A stretch of 64,000 nucleotides of DNA from Streptomyces sp. HUAS ZL42 (GCF_040782645.1 NZ_CP160403.1:2294001-2358000), one strand, 5' to 3'. Shown: positions 19,797 to 30,623, numbered from the stretch's first letter. Program-made: numbers and translations. The notes: a model not told the origin generated them from the sequence alone.

Positions 19797-21581
19797 TCAC
19801 CTGCCCACCGCGTACCCCTGCATCCCCCGCGGGTTCGCGGCCGCCGACAGGATCCCGGTCGCCGGGTCCCGCGCAACCACGCACAGCCGCCCCTCCGACC
19901 AGGCGTCGCCGACGGTCACGTCGTGCCCGCGCCGCCGCAGCTCCGCCACCACCTCCGCGTCCGTGCGGGCCTCCACGGTGACGCTGCCCGGGCGCATGCC
20001 GCGCGGGTGGAAGGAGCCCGGGAAGCCGTCGTTGTGCCAGTTCGGGGCGTCGATCGCGCCCTGGAGGTCGAGGCCACCGCGGATCCGGTCGCGCAGGGCG
20101 ACGGCCAGGAAGAAGTGCAGCTGCCACTGGTCCTGCTGGTCCCCGCCGGGCGTGCCGAACGCCATGACGGGCATCCCGTCGCGCAGGGCGATCGAGGGCG
20201 TGAGGGTGGTGCGAGGCCTGCGGCCCGGCGTCAGGGAGTTGGGCAGGCCCTCCTCCAGCCAGGCCATCTGCAGCCGGGTGCCGAGCGGGAAGCCCAGTTC
20301 GGGCACGACCGGGTTGGACTGCAGCCAGCCGCCGCTGGGCGTGGCGGCGACCATGTTGCCCCAGCGGTCGACGACGTCGAGGTGGCAGGTGTCGCCGCGG
20401 GTGCCGCCGTCGGCGGCGACGGTCGGCTCGCCGGCGCCCATGGCGCTGAACCCCGGCTCGTCCCGCACGACCACGTGCGCGTGCGCGCTGAGCCGCGGGG
20501 TGCGCCCGCCGGGGCTGCCGGGCCGCAGCTCGTACGAGGCCTTGTCCCCGACCAGCGCGCGCCGGGCCGCGTTGTAGTCCCCCGACAGCAGCTCACCGAG
20601 GGGCACGTCCGCCGCGTCGCCGTACCAGGCCTCCCGGTCGGCCATGGCGAGCTTGCAGCCCTCGACCAGCAGGTGGACGTACTCGGCGCAGCCGTGGGCG
20701 GGCAGCTCGGGCGGAAGCAGGGCGAGCTGCTGGAGGAAGGCCGGGCCCTGGCTCCAGGGGCCCGCCTTGCACACGGTCCAGCCGTTCCAGTCGTAGGTCA
20801 CCGGCGCCTCGTAGGTCGCGGACCAGCCGGCGAGGTCGGCGGCCGTGAGCGTGCCGGTGTGGCGCTCGCCGCTGGTGTCCAGGGTGGGCCGCCGGGCCTG
20901 ACGTACCAGCGCCTCGGCGACGAACCCGGCCCGCCACACCTCCCGCGCGGCCTCGATCTGCGCCTCGCGGGCGCCGGCTCCCTCGACCTCGGCGAGCAGC
21001 CGCCTCCAGGTGCCGGCGAGGGCGGGATTGCGGAACAGTTCACCGGGCCGTGGTGCCTTCCCGCCCGGCAGGTACACCGCCGCCGACGAAGTCCACTCCG
21101 TCTCGAACAGCTCCCGCACGCTCTCGACGGTCGCGCCGACGTTGTCCACGGGCGCGTGCCCGTGCCCGGCGTACCCGATGGCGTACTTCAGGACGTCGGC
21201 GAGGGGCTTGGTGCCGTGGTCGCGGAGCAGGAGCATCCAGGCGTCGAAGGCGCCGGGGACGGCGGCGGCGAGAGGTCCCGTCCCGGGCACGAGATCCAGC
21301 CCCAGCCCCCGGTAGTGCGCGACCGTGGCCCCCGCCGGCGCCACACCCTGCCCGCACAGCACCCGCACCTCCCCGCCGGCCGGCGCGAGCAGGATCGGCA
21401 CCTCCCCGGCGGGCCCGTTGAGATGCGGCTCGACGACGTGCAGGACGAACGCTCCCGCCACGGCCGCGTCATAGGCGTTGCCCCCGTCCTCCAGCACGGC
21501 CATCGCCGACTGCGAGGCCAGCCAGTGCGTGGAGGAGACCATGCCGAAAGTGCCCTGGAGGGTGGGGCGGGTGGTGAACAC
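19797..21581 (-). CDS. Cytosolic gamma-glutamyltransferase family protein (YwrD-like)
   Basis: A 594-residue Ntn-hydrolase precursor. It starts FTTRPTLQGTFGMVSSTHW with no signal peptide, unlike the second family member at 37188-38981. GGNAYDAAVA is the typical N-terminal motif. Autoprocessing should occur before the Thr in RGDTCHLDVVDRWGNMV, giving large and small subunits. GRRPRTTLTPSI and MAFGTPGGDQQDQWQLHFFL form the gamma-glutamyl site region. Predicted role: gamma-glutamyl hydrolysis or transfer, possibly on glutathione-like or other amides. GTG at 21581 has GAGGAG six bases upstream. Confidence 0.92.
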   Translation of the reverse strand: MFTTRPTLQGTFGMVSSTHWLASQSAMAVLEDGGNAYDAAVAGAFVLHVVEPHLNGPAGEVPILLAPAGGEVRVLCGQGVAPAGATVAHYRGLGLDLVPGTGPLAAAVPGAFDAWMLLLRDHGTKPLADVLKYAIGYAGHGHAPVDNVGATVESVRELFETEWTSSAAVYLPGGKAPRPGELFRNPALAGTWRRLLAEVEGAGAREAQIEAAREVWRAGFVAEALVRQARRPTLDTSGERHTGTLTAADLAGWSATYEAPVTYDWNGWTVCKAGPWSQGPAFLQQLALLPPELPAHGCAEYVHLLVEGCKLAMADREAWYGDAADVPLGELLSGDYNAARRALVGDKASYELRPGSPGGRTPRLSAHAHVVVRDEPGFSAMGAGEPTVAADGGTRGDTCHLDVVDRWGNMVAATPSGGWLQSNPVVPELGFPLGTRLQMAWLEEGLPNSLTPGRRPRTTLTPSIALRDGMPVMAFGTPGGDQQDQWQLHFFLAVALRDRIRGGLDLQGAIDAPNWHNDGFPGSFHPRGMRPGSVTVEARTDAEVVAELRRRGHDVTVGDAWSEGRLCVVARDPATGILSAAANPRGMQGYAVGR

Positions 21582-21848
21582 GGGTGACTCCTCACTGCGT
21601 GACGGCGACCCCGTGATCGTACGGATCGCGTCAGAACTCCGAGGTGGAGTGCACCCGGATCCGGCAGGTGCGCAACACCGCACCGGCACAAAGACATAAC
21701 CGGGCACACGGCGCGTCAACGGCGCGCGACTGTGACCGTACGGGCACGCTGCGAGTTCTTGCTTCCGCGCCACAGGGAGTCATGTGACACTGGCGTCCCG
21801 TCCGCAGTGTGGACTCGCTCCGCCCCGTCCCCCACGAAAAGTGAGCCG

Positions 21849-22517
21849 TTGCGTTCCCTTCCTCTGCCGCTCGCCCTGACCGCGCGCCTGTCCCCAGTCG
21901 TCGTGCTCGCCTGCATGGGCTGGGCCCTCTCGTCCGGCCCGCTCGCCGCGGCACCGACCGCCGACCACGAGTCGACCGGGAAGAGCAAGACCCAGTCGAC
22001 CGAGGCCCCTTCGGACACGGCGGCATCGAAGACGTACGCGGCCGCCCCTGCGCCCTGCACGAGTGTGACCGCCGCGACGATCAAGTCCCTCGTACCGGGC
22101 GCCAAGACGGCCGGCAAGGAGATCGCGTCGACGGACACGAAGGTGCGGCGCACCTGCTCCTGGAACGCGCTCAAGGGGTACGACTACCGCTGGCTCGACG
22201 TGTCCTTCGAGATCACGGAATCGGATGAAGCGGCACAAACCTCCTACAAGGAGCATCTTGCGGAGAAGAGCGGCGGCGGGGCCGTTCCGGGCCTCGGCGA
22301 CTCCGCCTACTCCGTGGTGAACCTCACCACGGAGGACAAGCAGCAGACGCGCGAGGGCGTGGTGGTCGTCCGGGCGTCCAACGCGCTGGTGGTCCTCACC
22401 TACAACGGCAGCGACTTCGAGACGAAGAAGGCGCCCAGCACGGACGAGATCAACAAGGGCGCCATCAAGGCGGCCAAGGACGCGGTGGCCGCCCTGCAGA
22501 ACGGCCAGAAGGTCTGA
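21849..22517 (+). CDS. DUF3558-like secreted protein or lipoprotein
   Basis: About 222 residues. A hydrophobic N-terminal segment containing VVVLACMGW is followed by a Thr/Ser-rich linker. The globular domain has two cysteines (PCTSVTAATIKSLVPG and RRTCSWNAL) and ends AKDAVAALQNGQKV, as in DUF3558-type Streptomyces proteins. VLAC is a marginal lipobox. The start is uncertain. TTG at 21849 places arginine before the hydrophobic core, while GTG codons further up are in frame. It lies divergent from the gamma-glutamyltransferase and convergent with the NCS1 permease. Confidence 0.7.
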   Translation: MRSLPLPLALTARLSPVVVLACMGWALSSGPLAAAPTADHESTGKSKTQSTEAPSDTAASKTYAAAPAPCTSVTAATIKSLVPGAKTAGKEIASTDTKVRRTCSWNALKGYDYRWLDVSFEITESDEAAQTSYKEHLAEKSGGGAVPGLGDSAYSVVNLTTEDKQQTREGVVVVRASNALVVLTYNGSDFETKKAPSTDEINKGAIKAAKDAVAALQNGQKV

Positions 22518-22519
22518 GA

Positions 22520-22549
22520 GGAGGGCGGCCGGAAGACCGGCCGCCCTCC
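22520..22549. terminator. Bidirectional hairpin terminator
   Basis: A perfect 13-bp stem (22520-22532 with 22537-22549) and AAGA loop sits two bases after the DUF3558-like stop codon and before the convergent NCS1 permease stop. It can end transcription from both sides. Confidence 0.9.
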
Positions 22550-22560
22550 CCCGAGCGCTG

Positions 22561-24087
<1,527 letters not shown>

Positions 24088-24208
24088 GGGCAGGCCAATC
24101 AATGAGGGGCGGATCCGGAAAGGCCGTGCGGGCTCCGGTCCCCTCCCCGGGGAGGTGGGGAGGGGAGAACAGGAGTGGGGGGTGGGGAGGAGGGGGACGT
24201 GGGAGGGG
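24088..24208 (-). other. C-rich (G-rich complement) intercistronic leader
   Basis: Between the LLM gene stop and the permease start, the + strand carries at least eight runs of three to six G within about 60 bases (24149-24207). The transcribed RNA is correspondingly C-rich. CCTCCCC/GGGGAGG at 24143-24156 is a palindrome. No gene is seen here. The template strand could fold as a G-quadruplex. Confidence 0.6.
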
Positions 24209-25231
24209 TCAGCCGTTGAGGGCCGGGATCACCTGTGTGCCGTACGCGTCGATGACCCTTTCCTGCGCGTCGTGCATGTCGTACACGGCGAACTGGTCGA
24301 CGCCCAGTTCGCGCAGCGCGTTCAGCTTCTCGATGTGCTTCTCGACCGGGCCGATGACGCAGAACCGGTCGACGATCTCGTCGGGCACGAACGCGGTGTC
24401 GGGGTTGTCGGCGCGCCCGTGGTGGGAGTAGTCGTACCCCTCGCGGGCCTTGATGTAGTCGGTGAGTTCCTCGGGTACGGCGGCGGAGTGCTCGCCGTAC
24501 TTGGCCACCAGGTCGGCCACATGGTTGCCGACCATGCCGCCGAACCACCGGCACTGCTCACGCGCGTGGGCCAGCGCCTCGGGCGAGTCGTCCTCCGTGA
24601 CGTACGCCGGGGCGGCGACGCAGATCTTCACCTCGGACGGGTCGCGGCCGGCGGCGACGGCAGCGTCCTTCACGGCCTTGACCATGTACTCGGTGAGGTA
24701 CAGGTCCGCGAGCTGGAGGATGAACCCGTCGGCCTCCTCGCCCGTCATCTTCAGGGCCTTGGGGCCGTACGCCGCCATCCACACGGGGAGTTCGGCGTCC
24801 GCCTTGATCCACGGGAACCGGACGACCGTACCGCCGCCGAGGTCGGCCTCGTCGCCCCGGCCCAGCGCCCGGATGACCTTCATGGCCTCGCTGATGCGGG
24901 CCAGGGTGTTGGGCTTGCGGCCGGCGACGCGCATCGCGGAGTCGCCGCGGCCGATGCCGCACACCGTACGGTTGCCGAACATGTCGTTGAGGGTGGCGAA
25001 CGTGGAGGCGGTGACCTCCCAGGTGCGGGTGCCCGGGTTGGTGACCATCGGGCCGACCTTCAACTTGGTCGTGTTCGACAGAATCTGACTGTAGATCACG
25101 AACGGTTCCTGCCAGAGCACGGCGGAGTCGAAGGTCCAGCCGTACGTGAAGCCGTTGCGCTCCGCGCGCTTCATCAGGCTGACGACCTTCGAGGCCGGCG
25201 GGTCGGTCTGCAGGACGAGTCCGAAGTCCAT
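24209..25231 (-). CDS. LLM class flavin-dependent oxidoreductase in the pyrimidine cluster
   Basis: A 340-residue luciferase-like TIM barrel (MDFGLVLQTDPPASKVV). GPMVTNPGTRTWEVTASTFATLNDMFGNRTVCGIGRGD is the typical F420/FMN-binding segment, and VWMAAYGPKALKMTGEEADGFILQ is the second conserved block. The subfamily repeatedly neighbours dihydropyrimidinase genes. Its reaction is unproven: it could oxidise a ring, or reduce uracil/thymine with F420H2 in place of dihydropyrimidine dehydrogenase. AGGAGAGG overlaps the upstream hydA stop codon and sits five bases before ATG, so translation is coupled to dihydropyrimidinase. Confidence 0.9.
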   Translation of the reverse strand: MDFGLVLQTDPPASKVVSLMKRAERNGFTYGWTFDSAVLWQEPFVIYSQILSNTTKLKVGPMVTNPGTRTWEVTASTFATLNDMFGNRTVCGIGRGDSAMRVAGRKPNTLARISEAMKVIRALGRGDEADLGGGTVVRFPWIKADAELPVWMAAYGPKALKMTGEEADGFILQLADLYLTEYMVKAVKDAAVAAGRDPSEVKICVAAPAYVTEDDSPEALAHAREQCRWFGGMVGNHVADLVAKYGEHSAAVPEELTDYIKAREGYDYSHHGRADNPDTAFVPDEIVDRFCVIGPVEKHIEKLNALRELGVDQFAVYDMHDAQERVIDAYGTQVIPALNG

Positions 25232-25242
25232 GTGCGCCTCTC

Positions 25243-26646
25243 CTAGTTGAGGTACTGACAGGTGGACCGCGGGGTGTAGACGCCGTGACCCGCGCGCCCG
25301 GTGTACTCCCGCTCGGTGATGACGGGTTCGCCGCGCGAGAGGACCGTCTCTACGCGGCCGGTGATGCGCTTGCCCTCGTACGCCGAGTAGTCGACGTTCA
25401 TGTGGTGCGTCTCGGCGGACACGGTCTGCTCGGCGTGCGGGTCGTAGATGACGACGTCGGCGTCGGCGCCCGGGGCGATCGTGCCCTTCTTCGGGTACAT
25501 GCCGAACGTCCGGGCCGGGGTGGCGCAGGCGATCTCGATCCAGCGGCGGCGGGAGATGTGCCCGTCGACGACGGCCTGGTGGAGCAGGTCCATACGGTTC
25601 TCGACGCCCGGCAGGCCGTTGGGGATCTTCGAGAAGTCGCCCCGGCCGAGCTCCTTCTGGCCGACGAAGCAGAAGGGGCAGTGGTCGGTGGAGACGACCT
25701 GCAGATCGTTCGTCCGCAGGCCCTTCCACAGCTGGGCCTGGTGCTCCTTGGGGCGAAGGGGCGTGCTGCACACGTACTTCGAGCCCTCGAAGTCGGGCTC
25801 GGCCAGATTGTCCGTCGACAGGAACAGGTACTGCGGGCACGTCTCGCCGAAGACGTTCAGCCCCTCGTCGCGCGCCCTGGCCAGCTCGGCGACCGCCTCC
25901 ATCGCCGAGACGTGCACGACGTACAGCGGAGCCCCCGCGACCTGTGCGAGCTTGATGGCGCGGTGGGTGGCCTCGGCCTCGAGGAGCGCCTTGCGGACCT
26001 CGCCGTGGTAGCGCGGGTCGGTCTCGCCGCGGGCGAGCGCCTGCTCCACCAGGACGTCGATCGCGATGCCGTTCTCCGCGTGCATCATGATCAGGCCGCC
26101 GTTCTCGGCGGAACGCTGCATGGCGCGCAGGATCTGGCCGTCGTCGCTGTAGAAGACGCCGGGATAGGCCATGAACTGCTTGAAGGAGGTCACGCCCTCC
26201 TCGACCAGCAGGTCCATCTCCTTCAGCGTCTCCTGGTTGACGTCGGAGACGATCATGTGGAAGCCGTAGTCGATCGCGCAGTTGCCCTCGGCCTTGGCGT
26301 GCCAGGCGTCGAGGCCCTCGCGCAGGGTGTGGCCGACGCTCTGCACGGCGAAGTCGACGATCGTCGTCGTGCCGCCCCAGGCGGCCGCCCGGGTGCCGGT
26401 CTCGAAGGTGTCGGAGGCGAAGGTGCCGCCGAACGGCAGCTCCATGTGGGTGTGGACGTCGACCCCGCCCGGGATGACGTACTTCCCGGTGGCGTCCATC
26501 GTCCGCTCGGCCGCCCAGGCCTCGGCGGCCGGGGTGCCGGAGGCGGCGAGGGCGGCGATGCGGCCGTCCTCGATCAGGACGTCGGCGTGGATCTCGTCGG
26601 ACGCGGTGATGACGAGACCACCGCGGATGACGGTACGGCTGCTCAT
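25243..26646 (-). CDS. hydA: Dihydropyrimidinase / D-hydantoinase
   Basis: This 467-residue amidohydrolase opens dihydrouracil or dihydrothymine to N-carbamoyl-beta-amino acids. It also acts on hydantoins. Metal ligands are visible: HTHME near residue 66, the carboxylated lysine in VTSFKQFMAY, MMHAENG and VVHVSAMEA. STDHCPF carries the catalytic Asp. It lies downstream of beta-ureidopropionase 1 and upstream of the LLM gene, spacing 96 and 11 bp. ATG at 26646 has GGAGAG six bases upstream. Confidence 0.96.
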   Translation of the reverse strand: MSSRTVIRGGLVITASDEIHADVLIEDGRIAALAASGTPAAEAWAAERTMDATGKYVIPGGVDVHTHMELPFGGTFASDTFETGTRAAAWGGTTTIVDFAVQSVGHTLREGLDAWHAKAEGNCAIDYGFHMIVSDVNQETLKEMDLLVEEGVTSFKQFMAYPGVFYSDDGQILRAMQRSAENGGLIMMHAENGIAIDVLVEQALARGETDPRYHGEVRKALLEAEATHRAIKLAQVAGAPLYVVHVSAMEAVAELARARDEGLNVFGETCPQYLFLSTDNLAEPDFEGSKYVCSTPLRPKEHQAQLWKGLRTNDLQVVSTDHCPFCFVGQKELGRGDFSKIPNGLPGVENRMDLLHQAVVDGHISRRRWIEIACATPARTFGMYPKKGTIAPGADADVVIYDPHAEQTVSAETHHMNVDYSAYEGKRITGRVETVLSRGEPVITEREYTGRAGHGVYTPRSTCQYLN

Positions 26647-26742
26647 TCTCGCTCTCCTGCCGTGTTCAACACTGGTGTGGTGCAGGTCGGTCGGTGCCGC
26701 CGGTCGGGCCCCGTGCACCGGACCGGCGGACGTACAGGCCGG

Positions 26743-27585
26743 TTACGGAGCGGTGATCGGGGCGTACGCGTCGGGTCGGCGGTCGCGGAAGAACTGCCAG
26801 CGGTCGCGGACCTCGCGCAGCTTGGCCAGGTCCAGGTCCCGGACGACGAGTTCGGTCTCCTTGTCGCTCGCCACCTCGCCGACGAACTGGGCCTCCGGGT
26901 CGACGAAGTAGGAGGTCCCGTAGAAGTCGTTGTCGCCCAGGTCCTCGACCCCGACCCGGTTGATCGCGCCCACGAAGTACTCGTTGGCGACGGCCGCAGC
27001 CGGCTGCTCCAGCTGCCACAGGTACCGGGACAGACCCCTTGACGTGGCCGACGGGTTGAAGACGATCTCGGCGCCCTCGAGGCCCAACGCCCGCCAGCCC
27101 TCCGGGAAGTGGCGGTCGTAGCAGATGTAGACGCCGATCTTCCCGACGGCGGTGTCGAAGACCGGCCAGCCCACGTTGCCCGGCCGGAAGTAGAACTTCT
27201 CCCAGAAGCCGGGCACCTGCGGGATGTGGTGCTTGCGGTACTTGCCGAGGTACGAGCCGTCGGCGTCGATCACCGCGGCCGTGTTGTAGAGGACGCCGGG
27301 CTGCTCCTCCTCGTACATCGGCAGAACGAGGACGAGACCGAGTTCCCTGGCCAGCGCCTGGAAGCGCTTGACGATCGGGCCGTCCGGGATCTGCTCGGCG
27401 TACTCGTAGAACGCCTTGTCCTGGACCTGGCAGAAGTAGGGCCCGTAGAACAGCTCCTGGAAGCACAGGACCTGAGCACCCTGCGCGGCCGCGTCGCGGG
27501 CCGCCTGCTCGTGAACCTGGATCATCGATTCCTTGTCGCCCGTCCACGCGGTCTGGAAGAGGGCGGCACGGATCACTCTGCTCAT
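26743..27585 (-). CDS. Beta-ureidopropionase 1 (nitrilase family N-carbamoyl-beta-alanine amidohydrolase)
   Basis: A 280-residue carbon-nitrogen hydrolase with catalytic triad E44, K118 and C155 (FQELFYGPYFC, GKYRKHHIPQ, YICYDRHFPE). It should cleave N-carbamoyl-beta-alanine to beta-alanine, CO2 and ammonia, following dihydropyrimidinase. The long insert around GFWEKFYFRPGN is characteristic of beta-ureidopropionases. A paralogue of identical length lies at 30620-31462. GGAGGT stands four bases before ATG. The 155-bp upstream gap holds repeated GTKTCAC elements and may contain an internal promoter. Confidence 0.94.
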   Translation of the reverse strand: MSRVIRAALFQTAWTGDKESMIQVHEQAARDAAAQGAQVLCFQELFYGPYFCQVQDKAFYEYAEQIPDGPIVKRFQALARELGLVLVLPMYEEEQPGVLYNTAAVIDADGSYLGKYRKHHIPQVPGFWEKFYFRPGNVGWPVFDTAVGKIGVYICYDRHFPEGWRALGLEGAEIVFNPSATSRGLSRYLWQLEQPAAAVANEYFVGAINRVGVEDLGDNDFYGTSYFVDPEAQFVGEVASDKETELVVRDLDLAKLREVRDRWQFFRDRRPDAYAPITAP

Positions 27586-27651
27586 CGGGACCTCCGGTCG
27601 CTCGGTGTGCAGTGAGAGTAGGAAGTCCGAAAGCAGGCTTTGAGTTGCACC

Positions 27652-27745
27652 GTGTCACGTCTGCGGGCACGCGGCGTGCCACGGTGTCACGCGTGCGTGG
27701 GCCCATGTTTCACCGCCGTTTTCCCAGTTCGTCGCATGTTTCACC
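27652..27745. promoter_or_regulatory. Repeated GTKTCAC elements upstream of beta-ureidopropionase 1
   Basis: Four copies of GT(G/T)TCAC begin at 27652, 27684, 27707 and 27738. The outer pairs are extended: GTGTCACG spaced 32 bp, and CATGTTTCACC spaced 31 bp. GGCACG-CGG-CGTGCC lies between the first pair at 27666-27680. The last copy overlaps the pucR stop codon. On the transcribed strand they read GTGACAC/GTGAAAC, recalling GlnR half-sites; PucR is the other obvious binder. Confidence 0.5.
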
Positions 27746-29315
27746 CCTGTTGCGCGTCGTGCGCGAGGAGCGCGATGTGCACCGAGGCCGCCTGCTCGAA
27801 GTCGTCGAGGTCGACGCCGAGCCGGGTCTGTATCGCCTCGAGCCGGCGGTAGAGCGCGGGCCGGCTGACGTGGTGGAGCTGGGCGGTGCGGGACTTGTTG
27901 CGGCCGGTGGCCAGATACGTCCGCAGGACGGACAGCAGATCCTCGTCGGCCGCGCACAGCAGCCCGTCCAGCTCCCGCTCCGCGAAGGACTGCACATGCG
28001 GGTCGTCCCGCAGCAGCCTGATCAGTCCGCGCAGGTGTACGTCCCTGAGGCGTACGACGGCCGGCAGGTCGAGGACGGCCGACGAGTCGGCCACGGCGTC
28101 GGCGACGTGCTGGGCCTCGCGCAGCCCGGCTGGCACGTCGTCCCAGGCGGTACGGGGGCCGGCCGAGGCGACGACCGTACGGGCGGCCCCCGACTCCGTC
28201 CGCAGCCGGGCGGCGAAGTGCGCCGCGAGGGCCTCGGCGTCCTGGTCACGGGGGAGGCTGAGCAGGACGGCCGTGGCCGTGTCGGCGAGCTCGGCGACGA
28301 GACCGGACAGTCCCAGCAGCCGGAGCATCCGGTCGAGCTGGGCCGGGTCGCCGTCCCGTACGACCAGCGGCACGAACGTCCGCCGGTTGACCGGCAGTCC
28401 GGCGGCCCGCGCGCGGGGCAGCAGCTGCCGGGCCGGTACGACCCCGGAGACCAGGTCGGTCAGCAGGCTCTGCGCGGACTGCTCCTCCCAGGTGTGGGCC
28501 GAGGTGCCGCCGAGCATGCGGTGCAGGACGAGGGCCTCGGCGGCACGGTCGGCGAGCAGCCGTCCGGCGGCGGTGTCGCCGCGGTACCCGCACAGCATGA
28601 TCCGGCCCCACCGCTCTCCGCGTCCCGCCAGCTCCGCGCGGATCCAGCCGTCGCCCTCGCTGCCGCCCGCCTGCCGGGCGATGCGTTCCCAGTCGCGCAG
28701 CACGTCGTCCACCGCGGGCCGCTCCCCCGCCGTGGCGAGGACGCGGTGGGCGAGGTTGGTGACGACGACGGGGCAGGCGCTGTGCTGGGCGACCTCGTCG
28801 AGAAGGCGCTGCAGCGGGGCGCCCGCGGTGATCAGTCCGGTGAGTGCGGTCCGTACGGACTCGGAGAGGCTGACGGCGGCGAACTTCCGCCGCACCAGCC
28901 GCGCCTGGACCTCCTCGGTGAGTTCGGCGAAGGGGAAGGGCCGGTGCAGGACGACCATCGGCAGCCCGCATCGCTCGGCGGCCCGGCGCATCACGTCCGG
29001 CGGGGCGGGGAACGCCCTGCCCAGCCCCAGGACGACGGCCGCGGCCTCCGCGCGGTGCAGCGACCGGATGTACTCGGCCTGCTTGTCCTCGTCACCGGCG
29101 AGCAGCACCCCGGTGGTGAGCACCATCTCGCCGCCGCTGAGCATCACGCCCACGTCGGGGGCCTCGGCGACATGCACCCAGCGCACCGGCCGGTCGAGGT
29201 GACCGGCGCCTGCCACCACCTCGGGCTCCCCGGCCAGTACCCGTTCCAGGGTGAGCACCTGGCGCACCGACAGGGCGGGTTCCAGGCGCTCGAAGCTCGC
29301 GAAGGTGGTGGTCAT
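27741..29315 (-). CDS. PucR family transcriptional regulator of the pyrimidine operon
   Basis: A 524-residue regulator. The N-terminal PucR ligand-sensing domain spans roughly residues 15-130 (VRQVLTLERVLAGEPEVVAGAGHLDRPVRWVHVAE, SGGEMVLTTGVLL). The C-terminal PucR helix-turn-helix is at about 465-515 (VLRTYLATGRNKSRTAQLHHVSRPALYRRLEAIQTRLG). Regulators of this family control purine, pyrimidine or GABA catabolism in response to a pathway metabolite. It sits inside the operon, 24 bp after the aminotransferase stop, consistent with a local autoregulated activator or repressor. Confidence 0.93.
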   Translation of the reverse strand: MTTTFASFERLEPALSVRQVLTLERVLAGEPEVVAGAGHLDRPVRWVHVAEAPDVGVMLSGGEMVLTTGVLLAGDEDKQAEYIRSLHRAEAAAVVLGLGRAFPAPPDVMRRAAERCGLPMVVLHRPFPFAELTEEVQARLVRRKFAAVSLSESVRTALTGLITAGAPLQRLLDEVAQHSACPVVVTNLAHRVLATAGERPAVDDVLRDWERIARQAGGSEGDGWIRAELAGRGERWGRIMLCGYRGDTAAGRLLADRAAEALVLHRMLGGTSAHTWEEQSAQSLLTDLVSGVVPARQLLPRARAAGLPVNRRTFVPLVVRDGDPAQLDRMLRLLGLSGLVAELADTATAVLLSLPRDQDAEALAAHFAARLRTESGAARTVVASAGPRTAWDDVPAGLREAQHVADAVADSSAVLDLPAVVRLRDVHLRGLIRLLRDDPHVQSFAERELDGLLCAADEDLLSVLRTYLATGRNKSRTAQLHHVSRPALYRRLEAIQTRLGVDLDDFEQAASVHIALLAHDAQQG

Positions 29316-29339
29316 GATGTTCCCTTGCTCAGCGTGCCG

Positions 29340-30623
29340 CTACTGGGTACTCCTCAGAGCCTCTTCGAGGATCTCGGCGCCCTCCTCGGCCTCCGCGACC
29401 GTGAGGGACAGCGGCGGGGCGACGCGCAGGGCGCTGGTGTTGTGGCCGCCGCCCTTGCCGATCAGCAGCCCGCCCGCGCGGGCCGCCTCGAGCACGGCGG
29501 ACGCCCGGTCCGGGTCGGCCTCGTCGGTCCCGGGCCTGACCAGCTCGACGCCGATCATCAGCCCGCGTCCGCGCACCTCCCGGACGCCCGGGACCTGCGC
29601 GGCGACGGCCCGCAGCCGCTCGAGGAGCAGCCCGCCGACGCGCCGGGCGTTGCCCTGCAGGTCGTGTTCCAGCAGGTACGACAGGTTGGCGAGCCCGGCG
29701 GCCATGGTGAGCTGTGTGCCGCCGAACGTGGAGATGCTGTTGGCGTCCAGGCAGTTCATGATCTCGGCGCGGGCGATGACACCGCCGATGGACGTGCCGT
29801 TTCCGATGCCCTTGGCGAAGGTGACGATGTCCGGCGGGCCGTTCCGGCTGTGCGCCTGCCAGCCCCAGAAGTGTTCGCCGGTGCGGCCCCAACCGGTCTG
29901 CACCTCGTCGGCGATCCACAGGATGCCGCGCTCCTGAAGGACCTCGCGGAAGGCCGCGTACAGGCCGTCCGGGGGCATGGTGAAGCCGCCGACGCCCTGG
30001 ACCGGCTCGGCGATCAGGGCGGCGGGCGGGCGGGTGTGCCCGAGGAGGTCCTTCAGGTCCTCCACACAGGCCGCGATGAAGGCGTCGTCGTCGAGGTGGG
30101 CGTACGGGCCGCGGGTGCGCACACCGCCGTGGACGTACAGGGTCTGCAGCGGTGACAACGACGTCGGGGACCAGCTGCGGTTGCCGGTGATGCCCACCGC
30201 ACTGAAGGAACGGCCGTGGTAGCTGTTGCGCATGGCCAGGACGGTGTTGCTGCGCCGGTAGGCCGTCGCGAGCAGCAGGGCCGTGTCGTTGGCCTCGGTT
30301 CCGGAGGTGGTGAAGAAGACCCGGGCGTCCGGGATGCCGCTGAGCTGGGCGATGCGCTCGGCGAGTTCGACCATCGGGCGGTTGAGGTAGAGCGTGGACG
30401 AGTGGATGATCCGCCCGGCCTGCTCGCTCACCGCCTTCGTCACCTCGGGCAGGGCGTGCGCGGTCATCGTCGTCAGGATGCCGCCGAAGAAGTCGAGGTA
30501 CCGGTTGCCGTCGGCGTCCCAGACGTACCGGCCCTCGCCGTGGGTGATCTCCAGCGGGTCCTCGTAGTAGAGAGCGAGCCAGTCCGGCAGGACGTTCCGG
30601 TGGCGGGCGTAGAGGTCGCTCAC
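29340..30623 (-). CDS. Class III PLP aminotransferase, probable beta-alanine aminotransferase
   Basis: A 427-residue omega-amino acid aminotransferase. Motifs include the phosphate cup TSGTEAND, D239 in WIADEVQTGWGRTG (pyridine nitrogen contact) and the Schiff-base lysine K271 in VTFAKGIGNG. In this context the likely reaction is beta-alanine (or beta-aminoisobutyrate) to malonate semialdehyde (or its methyl analogue), completing pyrimidine breakdown. GTG at 30623 overlaps the stop of beta-ureidopropionase 2 (GTGA), so the two are translationally coupled. Confidence 0.93.
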   Translation of the reverse strand: MSDLYARHRNVLPDWLALYYEDPLEITHGEGRYVWDADGNRYLDFFGGILTTMTAHALPEVTKAVSEQAGRIIHSSTLYLNRPMVELAERIAQLSGIPDARVFFTTSGTEANDTALLLATAYRRSNTVLAMRNSYHGRSFSAVGITGNRSWSPTSLSPLQTLYVHGGVRTRGPYAHLDDDAFIAACVEDLKDLLGHTRPPAALIAEPVQGVGGFTMPPDGLYAAFREVLQERGILWIADEVQTGWGRTGEHFWGWQAHSRNGPPDIVTFAKGIGNGTSIGGVIARAEIMNCLDANSISTFGGTQLTMAAGLANLSYLLEHDLQGNARRVGGLLLERLRAVAAQVPGVREVRGRGLMIGVELVRPGTDEADPDRASAVLEAARAGGLLIGKGGGHNTSALRVAPPLSLTVAEAEEGAEILEEALRSTQ

